From Syntrophaceae bacterium (GTDB taxonomy: Bacteria; Desulfobacterota; Syntrophia; Syntrophales; PHBD01): DNA of 64,000 nt. The stretch spans positions 1 through 64,000 of the forward strand of contig JABLXX010000001.1 of NCBI GenBank assembly GCA_013177825.1, written 5' to 3'. A program made the position numbers and the translations under genes. Under the pieces are notes generated by a model. It searched no databases, was not told the origin of the DNA, and saw nothing but the letters and a program-made list of their open reading frames with translations. Positions 33,629 to 43,047 of the stretch are shown here, piece after piece (the stretch's first letter is position 1; each line of letters starts with the position of its first letter).

Positions 33629-34795
33629 TCAACCGGAGCGTGGATTTTTCCGGGACAGAACGATGGCATGGTCGTCCTGCGAAATCACATAGCCGCCGTC
33701 GGGATTGATGGACAGCTTGGCCTCGTCCTGCTCGTAGTAGAAGTCTTTCTTGGATTCGCGGATCTTCTCCCGGATAAAGGTATCGATGACAGAGGTGTTG
33801 TCCGACAGCAGGTCCTCCAGCTTCATGGCGGCCTTGTCCCTGATGATGCCCAGGAGAATGGCGTGATGCTGATCCCGGAAATGATCTGCCAGTTCGTTGT
33901 ATGTTTTCCCGACGAAGGCCCGGGGGATATCGACGCGCCAGAGTTTGTTCGTGTCGCCCAGGGCCATCAGGTTCGAAAAGATCCTGGGGAGCCCCGGCGA
34001 GTCGACGGCGCTGGCCATCAGCGCACCGATGTGCTCACCCCGGACAATGATCTCGTCGACATGGGCACGTTTCAGGCTGGTCTTGTTCTCGCTGTTGAGA
34101 AGCTCGGCGATGATCCGGATCTGGGGGTTGATGGAGCGGATCGTCAGGGCCGTCAACGTCGTCCGCTCGTCCACGCGATCCCGGGGGTGGCCTCCCGACA
34201 GGTCCGCCATAAGGATCGCAAAGGCGGCCCGGGAAATATTGGCCCGCATCAGAACCTCTTCCTGGACGAAGTTGCCCCGGATGAACTTCAGGTCATGGTA
34301 TTTCACGCGCAGGGGGTCGAGCTCGTCCGGGGAAAGCTCATTGATAAGAACGAGCGGTTTCTCACCCGCAAGACCCTGGCGGATCAGGCCGTTCAACAAC
34401 TCTTCCGTGTGCTGGTTCCATCCGCACAAGACAATATGGTCCTTTTCCTTGAACGTGTCCAACCCCTTTCCCTCCTTGATCTTCTTCTCAACAAACAGGG
34501 ACGCGATGGTGGCCGTGAACAGGGACATCAGGCCCACCCCTGACAGGATGACGAGGATTCCTACCAGGCGGCCCCCGACGGAGACGGGATACTTGTCGCC
34601 GTATCCGACGGTACCCATCGTGACAATGGACCACCAGATCGCGTCCCAGACCGACGTGATATTCGCTTCCTGACGGAGGTGCTCGAAGTAGTGGACCGCC
34701 AGGGCGCTCAAGACGACGACGCTCAGGGTGAGCAGGGCGACCTGGATGGCAGGGAGGCTATACAGGCGGTTGAGTTTCTTGCCCAGCGTTTTCAT
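33629..34795 (-). CDS. Potassium channel protein with TrkA-N/RCK domain
   Basis: A 388-residue protein. Two transmembrane helices (about 18-37 and 72-96) flank a pore with the selectivity filter TVGYGD (62-67). A Rossmann-type RCK/TrkA-N domain follows (HIVLCGWNQHTEELL; GNFVQEEVLMRANI). The C-terminus ends in a TrkA-C-like part (GGYVISQDDHAIVL). The layout matches two-TM bacterial K+ channels such as MthK or GsuK. In the same unit lies a cyclic-nucleotide-binding protein, which may be a regulator. Confidence 0.9.
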   Translation of the reverse strand: MKTLGKKLNRLYSLPAIQVALLTLSVVVLSALAVHYFEHLRQEANITSVWDAIWWSIVTMGTVGYGDKYPVSVGGRLVGILVILSGVGLMSLFTATIASLFVEKKIKEGKGLDTFKEKDHIVLCGWNQHTEELLNGLIRQGLAGEKPLVLINELSPDELDPLRVKYHDLKFIRGNFVQEEVLMRANISRAAFAILMADLSGGHPRDRVDERTTLTALTIRSINPQIRIIAELLNSENKTSLKRAHVDEIIVRGEHIGALMASAVDSPGLPRIFSNLMALGDTNKLWRVDIPRAFVGKTYNELADHFRDQHHAILLGIIRDKAAMKLEDLLSDNTSVIDTFIREKIRESKKDFYYEQDEAKLSINPDGGYVISQDDHAIVLSRKNPRSG

Positions 34796-34831
34796 GGTGG
34801 CAGAGGTCCTCCGGAGCGGCCTGCTCCCCGG

Positions 34832-36871
34832 TTATGATCCGCTCCTGCCGAATTCGAGAAAATGCATGGAGAACGTCGCCCGACCCTGGGTGGCGGAGCG
34901 GAGATCGGTCGAGTATCCGAACATGGCCCGCAGGGGCACCTTCGCTCGGATTTCGCTGATGGGACCGCGGGGTGCGATGGCCTGAACCTCCCCTTTCCGG
35001 GCGTTGATGTCGCCGATCACCTCGCCCATGAACTCCGAGGGGGAGAGAATATCAACCAGCATGAGCGGCTCCAGAAGCACCGGATCCGCCTGGGAAAAGC
35101 CCTCGCGGAACGCCGTGGAGGCGGCGATCTTGTAGCCGAGTGGAGAGGATTCGCTGTCCCGGTACGAGCCCCCCAGCAGGGTCACCCTGACATCGATAAC
35201 CGGGTAACCGGCCACGGTGCCGCTGAACATGGCCTCCCGGACGCCCTCGATCAGAACGTGATGAAATTCCTCCGGCACCTGGACGGAGTCGATGCGGTTG
35301 ACGATGTCGTTGCCCGCCCCCCGCTCCTGAGGCTCCAGGCGGAGCCGCACGGATCCGAAGTGACGGCGGTCCCCCAGTTCCTTTTCAAAGACGCCGTCCA
35401 GTTCCAGGCGCTTCTGGATCGTTTCCCGGTAAACGACCCGCGGCTTGCCGACGTTGACATGGGCGTTGAACTCCCGGATCAGGCGGTCGATGATGATCTC
35501 CAGGTGCAGTTCCCCCATGCCCGAGATCACTGTCTGGGCCGTCTCGTCGTCGTATTTCACCCGCAGGGTGGGGTCTTCGTCGACGAACTTTGCCAGGGCT
35601 ACGATAAGCCGCTCCTGGTCCGCCGGGGTCTTTGCCTCGATGGCCTGGCTGATGACCGGTTCGTAGACGTCCATTGGCTCCAGGAGGATCGGATGACCCT
35701 CGTCGCAGATCGTGTCGCCGGTCGTGGTGTCCTTGAGGCCCACAACGGCGATGATGTCGCCCGCAGTGGCCGTCTCGACGCGTTCCCGCTTGTTGGCGTG
35801 CATCTTCAACAGGCGGGCGATTTTTTCCTTCCGGCCTTTGCCGGCGTTGTAGATCTCGCCGCCGGCCTTGATCTGACCGGAGTAGATGCGCAGATAGGTG
35901 ATTTTTCGCCCTTCGTCGAGCTGAACCTTGAAAGCCAGGGCGCACAGCGGCTCCGAGGCGCTGCTGGGACGGACCTCTTCTTCATGGGTGACGGGATGAT
36001 GGCCCCGGACCGGAGGGACGTCCACGGGGGAGGGCAGGTAGTGGACCACTGCGTCGAGGAGCGGCTGGATGCCTTTGTTCCGCAAGGCGGTGCCGCACAT
36101 CACCGGGACGGCCCGAAGGGAAAGCGTCGCCTGGCGGACGGCCTCCCGGATTTCCTCCTCGCCGATTTCCTCGCCGGCCAGGTACTTCTCGGCAATGCCG
36201 TCGTCCAGATCGGCCAGGATCTCGATCATCCGGTCCCGATGCTCCTGCATCGCCCCGGCAAACGCCTCCGGAACGTCCTGGACGGTGTAGTTCTGTCCCT
36301 GGGTGCTGTTGTCCCAGGTGATGAACTTGCGGCGGATCAAGTCCACGATGCCCTGGAACCCGTCTTCCTGTCCTGCTGGAATTTGTATCGGGAGAGGAAG
36401 CGAGGAGAACCGGTCCCGCATCATGTCCAGGGTTCGGGAATAGTCGGCGCCGATACGGTCCATCTTGTTGACGAAGGCGATCTTCGGAACGCCGTATTTG
36501 TCGGCCTGATGCCAGACCGTTTCCGACTGGGGTTCGACGCCGCCGACAGCGCAGAAGACCACGACGGCCCCGTCGAGAACCCGCAGGGACCGCTCCACCT
36601 CGATGGTGAAATCCACGTGGCCCGGAGTGTCGATGATGTGGATCTCGTGGTTATCCCAGTTGCAGGTCGTCACCGCCGCCGTGATGGTGATGCCGCGTTC
36701 CTGTTCCTGGGGCATCCAGTCCATGACCGCTTCCCCGTCATGTACCTCGCCCATCTTGTAGGAACGGCCCGTGTAATAGAGAATCCGCTCCGTCACGGTC
36801 GTCTTTCCCGCATCGATATGGGCGATGATGCCGATGTTCCGGATCCTGGAGAGTTTCGTCTTGACTGTCAT
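34832..36871 (-). CDS. Elongation factor G paralogue, spdEFG2 / recycling type
   Basis: A 679-residue translational GTPase: AHIDAGKT (17-24), [15 protein letters not shown] and NKMD. The segment [21 protein letters not shown] and the domain IV change ([13 protein letters not shown] in place of the usual GGxGQ/FG block) resemble Borrelia EF-G2 and mitochondrial EF-G2. Those forms split ribosomes with RRF but do not translocate. The partner type spdEFG1 is at 4147-6234. No conventional EF-G is in this window. The gene sits in a mixed minus-strand unit rather than with ribosomal protein genes. Confidence 0.9.
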   Translation of the reverse strand: MTVKTKLSRIRNIGIIAHIDAGKTTVTERILYYTGRSYKMGEVHDGEAVMDWMPQEQERGITITAAVTTCNWDNHEIHIIDTPGHVDFTIEVERSLRVLDGAVVVFCAVGGVEPQSETVWHQADKYGVPKIAFVNKMDRIGADYSRTLDMMRDRFSSLPLPIQIPAGQEDGFQGIVDLIRRKFITWDNSTQGQNYTVQDVPEAFAGAMQEHRDRMIEILADLDDGIAEKYLAGEEIGEEEIREAVRQATLSLRAVPVMCGTALRNKGIQPLLDAVVHYLPSPVDVPPVRGHHPVTHEEEVRPSSASEPLCALAFKVQLDEGRKITYLRIYSGQIKAGGEIYNAGKGRKEKIARLLKMHANKRERVETATAGDIIAVVGLKDTTTGDTICDEGHPILLEPMDVYEPVISQAIEAKTPADQERLIVALAKFVDEDPTLRVKYDDETAQTVISGMGELHLEIIIDRLIREFNAHVNVGKPRVVYRETIQKRLELDGVFEKELGDRRHFGSVRLRLEPQERGAGNDIVNRIDSVQVPEEFHHVLIEGVREAMFSGTVAGYPVIDVRVTLLGGSYRDSESSPLGYKIAASTAFREGFSQADPVLLEPLMLVDILSPSEFMGEVIGDINARKGEVQAIAPRGPISEIRAKVPLRAMFGYSTDLRSATQGRATFSMHFLEFGRSGS

Positions 36872-36927
36872 ATCCGTTTCTCAGCGTCGATGCCGGATGT
36901 TCCGGGATCGGCCGCTGATCGCTCCGT

Positions 36928-37542
36928 TCAGGACTTGGCGCCCGGTGCCGTAAGGTTCCGCGGTGTGAAGGGCTTCCGCGTATCGATGTGTCCCCGGATG
37001 GAAGCCAGTTCCTTGCCGTCCAGCAGGATCCGGACTCTCTTGACCGCGGGGAGATTCGTACAGATTGAATTCGTCAGCGAAAAGACCGTTGCCATTTCAC
37101 TCGTCCCACTGCCGGGGTGGGCGCTGACGAGGGTCTTGGTGAAGCTTACCTCCGCCGTTCCGTCCTCCCGGATCCGGACGCCCTGTACGTCCGCCTTCGA
37201 CGGCAGGGTCGCCATGTTTCCCGTCTTGGAACCGGACAGGAGGGCCTTGACGATCTCCCGGGCCTGCTCTTCATCCGTCGCCTCCTTCGGAACGAATCGC
37301 TTCTCCGTGACGAGGAACCGCTCATTGGCGTCCGAGAAGTACAGAACGACCTCCCGCTTCTCCTTTCTCTGGGCTGTTCCCTTGCCGGAGGTCGGGAAAA
37401 GGGCGTCGAAGAGGGTCACAAAAAAGAAGATGAGGAGACCCACCACGGCCAGGGTGATAGCGGACAGGGCAAGCGTCCGCCATCCTTTTTTCTTTTTTCG
37501 GGTTCGGACTTCCATCGAGCGTTTCTGTTTCTTCGATGCCAT
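36928..37542 (-). CDS. GerMN-domain protein, single membrane anchor
   Basis: A 204-residue protein started at ATG 37542 (GAGGA upstream). A very basic N-terminus (KKQKRSMEVRTRKKKKGW) precedes one transmembrane helix (about 24-44, LALSAITLAVVGLLIFFFV). The rest is a GerMN domain, with VVLYFSDANERFLVTEKR, EIVKALLSG, VQGVRIREDGTAEVSF and the terminal VKRVRILLDG. GerMN domains are named from spore germination but are common in non-sporeformers near peptidoglycan enzymes. The domain should lie in the periplasm. It follows a TPR lipoprotein gene by eight bases. Confidence 0.82.
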   Translation of the reverse strand: MASKKQKRSMEVRTRKKKKGWRTLALSAITLAVVGLLIFFFVTLFDALFPTSGKGTAQRKEKREVVLYFSDANERFLVTEKRFVPKEATDEEQAREIVKALLSGSKTGNMATLPSKADVQGVRIREDGTAEVSFTKTLVSAHPGSGTSEMATVFSLTNSICTNLPAVKRVRILLDGKELASIRGHIDTRKPFTPRNLTAPGAKS

Positions 37543-37550
37543 GAGGATCC

Positions 37551-38318
37551 TCAGCGGGAAAGGGTTTTCAGGAATTCCCGAGCCCGGGCGGCGAAATCGC
37601 TGTTCGGTGCCTGCTGAACGACCGTCTCGAAAGACTTGGCGGCTTCCGTCTTCCTGCCTTGGCGAAGCTGGCATTCACCGAGCTTCAAGTGTGCTTCCGC
37701 ATAGGCCGGCGACAGTTCCACCGCCTTCCCGAAGTGGCCGACGGCCTTGTTGCAGTCGCCCTCTCCCATCCGGACGAGGCCGATATGGAATTCGACCAGG
37801 GGAACGAGGTAACCGCCGCGGTCGCGCTGGATCGCTTCTGAAAACATGCGAAGGGCCATCGGATTGTCCTTCTTTTTGGCGTAGGTGCGTCCCAGATTGT
37901 AGAAGGCGAGGCCCGGCGTTTCGTAAACCGGGTTGGATATCGCGCGGTTGAAGGATACAATGGCCTCGTCCAGGCGGCCTGTCGAGTAGTAAATCGTTCC
38001 GATGGAGACGTGGGCCTCCGAGTAGTCGGGCTTCAATTCCAGAGCCCGGAGAAAGGATCTTATGGCCTGGGATGGCATGTTCTTTTCCATGTAGACGAGG
38101 CCGATCGCGTAATGGATTTTCGGATTGTCCGGGGTCAGTTTTTCCGCTTCCAGAAGCTCCTTGAGGGCGGGACTGAACTGGCCGGAAGTCATGTAAGCCA
38201 GGGCCATGCGCAGGTGCCGGTCCGCATTCGCCGTTTTCTCCTGTGTGGTTGCGCATCCCCACAGCAGGATCGCGCAGAGACCCGTGATGATGGTGAGCAA
38301 GAATCGCTTGCGGTTCAT
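37551..38318 (-). CDS. TPR lipoprotein, PilF/PilW-like
   Basis: A 255-residue protein started at ATG 38318 (AAAGGAGAAG upstream). A signal peptide ends in a lipobox, LLWGC (residues 18-22). At least five tetratricopeptide repeats follow, seen as ALAYMTSGQFSPALKELLEAE, AIGLVYMEKNMPSQAI, SIGTIYYSTGRLDEAI and similar. Order and length resemble PilF/PilW, the pilotin that helps assemble the type IV pilus secretin. No pilus genes are nearby, so a general outer-membrane scaffold role is equally possible. Confidence 0.82.
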   Translation of the reverse strand: MNRKRFLLTIITGLCAILLWGCATTQEKTANADRHLRMALAYMTSGQFSPALKELLEAEKLTPDNPKIHYAIGLVYMEKNMPSQAIRSFLRALELKPDYSEAHVSIGTIYYSTGRLDEAIVSFNRAISNPVYETPGLAFYNLGRTYAKKKDNPMALRMFSEAIQRDRGGYLVPLVEFHIGLVRMGEGDCNKAVGHFGKAVELSPAYAEAHLKLGECQLRQGRKTEAAKSFETVVQQAPNSDFAARAREFLKTLSR

Positions 38319-38337
38319 GGCTTCTCCTTTCGCGTAT

Positions 38338-38913
38338 TCAGCCCCGGTTGCCGTTAACCCACCAGTCGCCTTTTTCCTTGAACCACCAGTCGGACCATTC
38401 CGTCTCCAGGATCGCAGTGGCGAGCTTCCGGCCGTTGTCCGTGCAGAGGCGCTTGCGGGCATAGGAAATCCACTCCGGGCTGTACTTGTTTCCCAGATCG
38501 CCGCATTCCTTCAGGATCAGGATGAGCGACAACTGGTCTGCATCGTGGGCGATCAGCGACTCGCGGGTCCTCTTTTCATTGAATTCCCGGACAGCCTCGC
38601 GAATGTCCTCGCCGAAGAAGAGGGTGGACGCCAGGTCCTCAACCGCCTTTTCCTCGTCCACGGTGACGTACTTCTTGTTCACATAGTTCATGTCTCCCGT
38701 CCTGGCCTCGGGGAGGTCGTGGAACAGGCAGATCTGCAGGACTTTCCGGAGGTCCGCCTGTTCGTCCAGGCGGCAAAGGGTATAACCGATGAAGAGCGTC
38801 CGCAGTACATGCTCCGCCACGGACTCCCCGCCGGAACCCAGGAACTGGAAGCCCGTTCGGGGCGTCCGCTGGAGCATGCCTACTTCAAAGAGGAAATTGG
38901 CGAGGTCTTTCAT
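38338..38913 (-). CDS. HD-domain hydrolase (YfbR/HDDC2-like)
   Basis: A 191-residue protein with the metal motif of HD phosphohydrolases: H in AEHVLRT, HD in LFHDLPEARTGD, and the last D in AHDADQL. The ARTGDMN and IPE-like (LPEARTGD) residues match the 5'-nucleotidase YfbR/HDDC2 group. Activity would be on deoxynucleoside monophosphates. Its start overlaps the stop of the small gene upstream by one base, so the two are coupled. Confidence 0.86.
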   Translation of the reverse strand: MKDLANFLFEVGMLQRTPRTGFQFLGSGGESVAEHVLRTLFIGYTLCRLDEQADLRKVLQICLFHDLPEARTGDMNYVNKKYVTVDEEKAVEDLASTLFFGEDIREAVREFNEKRTRESLIAHDADQLSLILILKECGDLGNKYSPEWISYARKRLCTDNGRKLATAILETEWSDWWFKEKGDWWVNGNRG

Positions 38914-39134
38914 CAGGATTCCCTTTTGACCGTCCGGATCCGGTTCGCCATCATGTCCGCAATCTTGCGTATCTGCAACTGCAGGGCGCCGACGCCCTCG
39001 GGCTTCATGACGGCGAGGCGCTCCAGATGACCTTTCCAGTATTCCAATTGCTCGATTTCGTTTTCTCTCATCTTCTTTTCGAATTTGGCCTGGATCGCTT
39101 TGACAAAGGCTTCCTGCTGTGCCGGATCAGCCAT
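38913..39134 (-). CDS. Small helical protein of unknown function (73 residues)
   Basis: A 73-residue, highly charged, all-helical-looking protein (AQQEAFVKAIQAKFEKKMREN, with heptad-like spacing of hydrophobics). It contains no cysteines or membrane segment. ATG 39134 has a promoter 100 bases upstream, so it is the first gene of the eight-gene minus-strand unit that ends at 30908. Its stop codon overlaps the HD gene start. I do not recognise the family. Confidence 0.68.
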   Translation of the reverse strand: MADPAQQEAFVKAIQAKFEKKMRENEIEQLEYWKGHLERLAVMKPEGVGALQLQIRKIADMMANRIRTVKRES

Positions 39135-39236
39135 GGTGTGTGCCTCCTCGTGATTGCATTCACCAACCGAACCGCCGGGCCGTCAGGTCCGGACGGCGAT
39201 TCCGCCGAAATTCGCAAAGGCGCTCAAGCCGCACCG

Positions 39237-39264
39237 TATATACCACGTGTGCTTCATCTTGCAA
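39237..39264 (-). promoter_or_regulatory. Sigma-70 promoter for the eight-gene minus-strand unit
   Basis: Minus strand TTGCAA (39264-39259) and TATATA (39242-39237), 16 bases apart, about 100 bases upstream of the first gene at 39134. Confidence 0.6.
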
Positions 39265-39409
39265 CGGGAAGTTTACGACCTGCCGGGGATTCCGGGCTCC
39301 CGGCCCCTGTCTTTTCCAACTTTCCTTTTTTTCCGTTTTCTGCTCTATTGGGCCTCCGCAGGCCGGCACCGCGGCCGGCGGGTTTCTCAAACCGGGACGG
39401 ACACCCGTC

Positions 39410-41038
39410 ATGAATCCAGGAAAAACGGACAGGGAATTCGACCTCGTCATCCAGGGAGGTCACGTCTTCAACGGACTCGGGACGCCGGGCCTGGATGCCG
39501 ACGTGGCCGTCCGGGAGGACCGCATCGTTCTGATCGCGCCGGGTATCGCCCCGAAGCGCGCCCGGCGGGTGATCGACGCCCGCGGGTTGGCCGTCGCCCC
39601 GGGATTCATCGATCCCCACAGCCACACGGACCTGGAACTGCTCGTCAATCCCCGGGCGGAGAGCAAGATCCGGCAGGGCGTGACCACGGAAATCGCCGGG
39701 AACTGCGGATTCACCCTGTTTCCCATGGTGGGCGCCTTCCGCTCCGAGAAGGAGCGGCTGCTCCGGGATCGCTACGGGATCGATCTAACCTGGGAGGGAG
39801 TGAACGGTTTTTTCGATGCCCTTGCCGACCGGGGGATGGCCGTCAATTACGCCACCTTTCTGGGGCATGGCAGCCTGCGGCAGGCCGTGGTCGGCCCCGA
39901 CGACCGGGCCGCCCGTCCCGGGGAGATCGAGCGCATGAAGGAACTCCTCGATGCCGCCATGCGGAGTGGCGTGATGGGCCTTTCCACCGGCCTGATTTAT
40001 GCCCCCGGCATGTTCGCCTCCCCCGAAGAGTTGATCGCCATGTGCTCCGTCGTGGCCCACTGGGGCGGTGTCTATACGACCCATATGCGGGACGAGGGGG
40101 ATTTCCTGGCGGAATCGGTTGAGGAGTCCATCGCGGTGGCCCGGGCCGCAGGGGTCAGCCTTCAGCTTTCCCACCTCAAGCTGGCCTATCCCAGGAACTG
40201 GCCCAAGGTTCACCAGGTCCTCTCCCGTATCTCGGAGGTCCGGGCACACGGACTGGACATCCTGGCGGACCGCTACCCCTACACGGCCACCTCGACGTTC
40301 CTGAGCGTGTTTTTCCCGCGCTGGGTCAAGGACGGGTCCATCCGGGAAAACCTGCTCCGGGTCCGGGACACCAACCGGGGGGAAGAACTGAGAAAACACC
40401 TCCTCCGGCAGGAGGAGAAGCTGGGAAGCTGGGACAGCATTCAGATCGCCTCCGTCCTGACAGAGAAAAACAGCCGCCTGGTAGGCAAGACGATCCTCCA
40501 GGCAGCCCGGGAATCCGGACGGGAACCATTCGATTTCATTCTCGATCTGGTTGTGGAAGAGAACGACCAGGTGGGAATGATCAATTTTTCCCTGAACGAG
40601 GAGACCTTCAAGCGCATCATCCTCCACCCCCTGGTCGTGATCGGATCCGACGGGTGGGCCCTGGCCCCCTACGGCCTTCTCTCCCGGGACAAGCCGCATC
40701 CACGTTCTTACGGAACATTCCCGCGCATGCTGGGCCGCTACGTCCGAGATGAAAAGATCATGTCCCTGGGACGGGCCATCGAAAAAATGACCTCCCTCAC
40801 GGCGGAGAAGTTCGGGCTGACCGGGCGGGGACGTATTCAGAAGGGATGGTTCGCGGACATCGTGGTTTTCGATCCCGCCCGCATCATGGACCGGTCCACC
40901 TGGGAGAACCCTCACCAGTACCCGGTGGGTATCGGGCAGGTCATCGTGAACGGACGGGTGGTGATCGACGGCGGGGAGCATACGGGAGAGCTGCCGGGAC
41001 GGATTCTCCGCCACTCGCCCCGGCAGATGAACATCTGA
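39410..41038 (+). CDS. N-acyl-D-amino-acid deacylase (D-aminoacylase) family amidohydrolase
   Basis: A 542-residue amidohydrolase started at ATG 39410; the ribosome-binding site is weak. The metal motif HSH is at 70-72 (FIDPHSHTDLELL), followed by VTTEIAGNCGF, where the cysteine matches a zinc ligand of D-aminoacylase. TTHMRDEG and QLSHLK supply further histidines. A C-terminal beta part (GRGRIQKGWFADIVVFDP) closes the family pattern. It would free D-amino acids from N-acyl forms or related substrates. It stands alone between oppositely directed units. Confidence 0.9.
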   Translation: MNPGKTDREFDLVIQGGHVFNGLGTPGLDADVAVREDRIVLIAPGIAPKRARRVIDARGLAVAPGFIDPHSHTDLELLVNPRAESKIRQGVTTEIAGNCGFTLFPMVGAFRSEKERLLRDRYGIDLTWEGVNGFFDALADRGMAVNYATFLGHGSLRQAVVGPDDRAARPGEIERMKELLDAAMRSGVMGLSTGLIYAPGMFASPEELIAMCSVVAHWGGVYTTHMRDEGDFLAESVEESIAVARAAGVSLQLSHLKLAYPRNWPKVHQVLSRISEVRAHGLDILADRYPYTATSTFLSVFFPRWVKDGSIRENLLRVRDTNRGEELRKHLLRQEEKLGSWDSIQIASVLTEKNSRLVGKTILQAARESGREPFDFILDLVVEENDQVGMINFSLNEETFKRIILHPLVVIGSDGWALAPYGLLSRDKPHPRSYGTFPRMLGRYVRDEKIMSLGRAIEKMTSLTAEKFGLTGRGRIQKGWFADIVVFDPARIMDRSTWENPHQYPVGIGQVIVNGRVVIDGGEHTGELPGRILRHSPRQMNI

Positions 41039-41153
41039 CGGGGCCCGCCGTCGGTTCACCGCACGGCGATGTGCGAGCGGAACAGAGGAGCGTGCGTCCC
41101 GTCAGGAGGCGGCCCCGGAGAGGCCTCACCCGGCTCGGGGCCGGCCGGGGGAG

Positions 41154-41642
41154 TCACTTTGTCTCGGTGCCGTAGACCTCGAGAACCTTCCCGATGACAT
41201 TCGTCGTCGAGACGCCCTCCGTAAGGGGCACGATCACGATCTTTCCTCCCCGGCGTTTGATCACGTCCCGCCCGACCACTGTCTCCGCGCTCCAGTCCCC
41301 TCCCTTGATGAGGACGTCCGGTTCCAGGAAGGCAATGAGCTCGCCCGGTGTGTCCTCGTCGAAGACGGTGACATAGTCCACCATCTCCAGCGCCGCCATG
41401 ACGTCGGCCCGTTCCTTCTCGGGGACGATGGGTCGCCGCTCCCCCTTGATGGAGCGGACGGAGCGGTCGGAATTGAGGGCCAGGACCAGAATGTCGGCTG
41501 TCTTCTTCGCCTCTCTCAGGTAGCGAATGTGGCCCACGTGGAGGATGTCGAAGCAGCCGTTGGTGAAGGCGATCCGCTTGCCCTGTTCGCGGAGCTCTTC
41601 GAGAACCTGTTTCAGGGTCTGCCGGTCCAGAATCTTGTTCAT
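41154..41642 (-). CDS. rfaE2: D-glycero-beta-D-manno-heptose 1-phosphate adenylyltransferase
   Basis: A 162-residue cytidylyltransferase-fold enzyme. FTNGCFDILHVGH (27-38) carries the HxGH nucleotide motif. NSDRSVRSIKG and the late EGVSTTNVIGK are typical of the ADP-heptose branch (stand-alone RfaE2/HldE C-terminal domain). It makes ADP-heptose for lipopolysaccharide core. The matching kinase domain is not here. It is the third gene of the rsfS-comF-rfaE2 run. Confidence 0.92.
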   Translation of the reverse strand: MNKILDRQTLKQVLEELREQGKRIAFTNGCFDILHVGHIRYLREAKKTADILVLALNSDRSVRSIKGERRPIVPEKERADVMAALEMVDYVTVFDEDTPGELIAFLEPDVLIKGGDWSAETVVGRDVIKRRGGKIVIVPLTEGVSTTNVIGKVLEVYGTETK

Positions 41643-41678
41643 GAGATTCTCCGTTTCCGATTCATGTTGGCCGGGACA

Positions 41679-42452
41679 TCAGGCTTCCCGGCCACCATTT
41701 TTCAAATTCTCCCCGTGCGGATGGAGGTTGTCCACCGATCGCGCCAAGGTGAGGACCTTGACCTCCCGGGCACCGGCCCGGAGGAGAACCCGGGCGCATT
41801 CCTTCAGGGTGCTCCCCGTCGTATAGACGTCGTCCACCAGGAGGATACATTTTCCCTTGATCCGCTCCGCGCTCCCCACGGTAAAGACGCCCCGGACGTT
41901 TCGTTCCCTCTGCTTCCTGCCGAGGGATACCTGCGGGTCGGAAGGGACGGGTCTCCTGAGCGAACGGGCGTCGACGGGGATGCCGTGGCGCTTCCCGACG
42001 GCCTTCGCCAGGAGGAGGGACTGGTTGAAACCCCGCTGCCGCAGGCGCCGCAGATGAAGGGGCACCGGGACGACGAGGGAGGCCTCCCCGATCCGCAGGC
42101 CCGGATAGTCGCCGGCAGCCAGAAGGCGTCCCAGGGGCGATGCCAGGCGGGACTGCTCCCGGTATTTGAGCCGATGGATCATGGCCATCAGGATTCCATC
42201 GTGACGTGCCAGGGAGCGTGCGGTGACGAAAGGAGGAGGGCTGACCAGGCAGGAGCCGCAGGGATGATCTTTTTCCGCATCCGATTCGAAGGGCTCTCCG
42301 CAGACCGTGCAGAAGGGGGAATGAATGTAACCGATCCCGGTCCGGCATCCTTCGCAGAGGGAGAAACGCGCCCCGCTTTCCAGTTCGCCGCTGCAGGAAA
42401 CGCAGCGGGGCGGAAAAACCAGGTCGGCAAGCCCCGCCAGGAAGGACTTCAA
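41679..42452 (-). CDS. ComF-family phosphoribosyltransferase-like protein
   Basis: A 257-residue protein. I take the TTG at 42452 as start. It overlaps the rsfS stop codon (TTGA) and has a good site, AGGAGGT, ten bases upstream, while ATG codons further up lie inside rsfS. An N-terminal four-cysteine zinc region (CVSC, CEGC, CTVC, CGSC) precedes the phosphoribosyltransferase domain with the PRPP loop ILLVDDVYTTGSTL. In naturally transformable bacteria ComF helps DNA uptake; elsewhere the role is unclear. Confidence 0.85.
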   Translation of the reverse strand: MKSFLAGLADLVFPPRCVSCSGELESGARFSLCEGCRTGIGYIHSPFCTVCGEPFESDAEKDHPCGSCLVSPPPFVTARSLARHDGILMAMIHRLKYREQSRLASPLGRLLAAGDYPGLRIGEASLVVPVPLHLRRLRQRGFNQSLLLAKAVGKRHGIPVDARSLRRPVPSDPQVSLGRKQRERNVRGVFTVGSAERIKGKCILLVDDVYTTGSTLKECARVLLRAGAREVKVLTLARSVDNLHPHGENLKNGGREA

Positions 42453-42850
42453 CGCCCCGGGACCTCCTCGAGAACGTCCATGTGGGTGACGTCGTCGGGG
42501 ATCTTCCATTGCGGTGCCTCCGACCACAGGCGTTCCAGGTCGTACAACTCCCGCACGGTCTCATAGAAGATGTGGATCACCACGTCTCCGTAATCCATGA
42601 GGACCCATCGCCCGTGTCGCTCGCCCTCGATGCCCAGGGGGCGTATCCCCCTCTCCTTCATATATTCCTGCACGGCGGCGCAGACGGCCTGGACCTGGCG
42701 GTCCGATTGGCCGGTGCAGAGGATGAAATAGTCGGTGAATGAGGAGAGGCTCCTGACGTCCAGAATCGTCAGGTCTTGTGCTTTCTTGGTAAGGCAGGCA
42801 TTGACGCAGTGGAGGGCCAGTGCTCGGGAGTCGTTCTGCTCGGGGGCCAA
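42449..42850 (-). CDS. rsfS: Ribosome silencing factor RsfS
   Basis: A 133-residue protein taken from the TTG at 42850, which follows AAAGGAG; a GTG at 42892 would add 14 residues. Family motifs are DLTILDVRSLSSFTDYFILCTGQSDRQV and RWVLMDYGDVVIHIF, with the invariant DxxxxxVxxF/Y end. RsfS binds ribosomal protein L14 and blocks subunit joining under starvation. In this window ribosome-handling factors are frequent (two EF-G, RsmA, TsaD). Both rsfS and comF appear to use TTG starts. Confidence 0.93.
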   Translation of the reverse strand: MAPEQNDSRALALHCVNACLTKKAQDLTILDVRSLSSFTDYFILCTGQSDRQVQAVCAAVQEYMKERGIRPLGIEGERHGRWVLMDYGDVVIHIFYETVRELYDLERLWSEAPQWKIPDDVTHMDVLEEVPGR

Positions 42851-42929
42851 TCGAGTCTCCTTTCCGATTGTCCGGAGGGGGATCCCGGACACATCCGATA
42901 TCCCATCCAGAGGAAATCACTTCGGAAAT

Positions 42930-42958
42930 TTAATAGCAGCCCCACCACTCCATGTCAA
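42930..42958 (-). promoter_or_regulatory. Sigma-70 promoter of rsfS-comF-rfaE2
   Basis: Minus strand perfect TTGACA (42958-42953) and TATTAA (42935-42930) with a 17-base spacer. Confidence 0.75.
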
Positions 42959-43047
42959 CGCAAATCTCCCTCTCCCGCTCTTGGACAATGCGGGGCGGTT
43001 GTGGTAAACGACCCGACAGCAGGCAGCCGGCCGCCGGGTGGAGAATC

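Noticed and set aside
34862-37951. A 1029-codon open frame on the plus strand
   Set aside because: It is the antisense of the spdEFG2-type gene and its neighbours in GC-rich DNA. It has no start signal or family features; the minus-strand genes explain the region.
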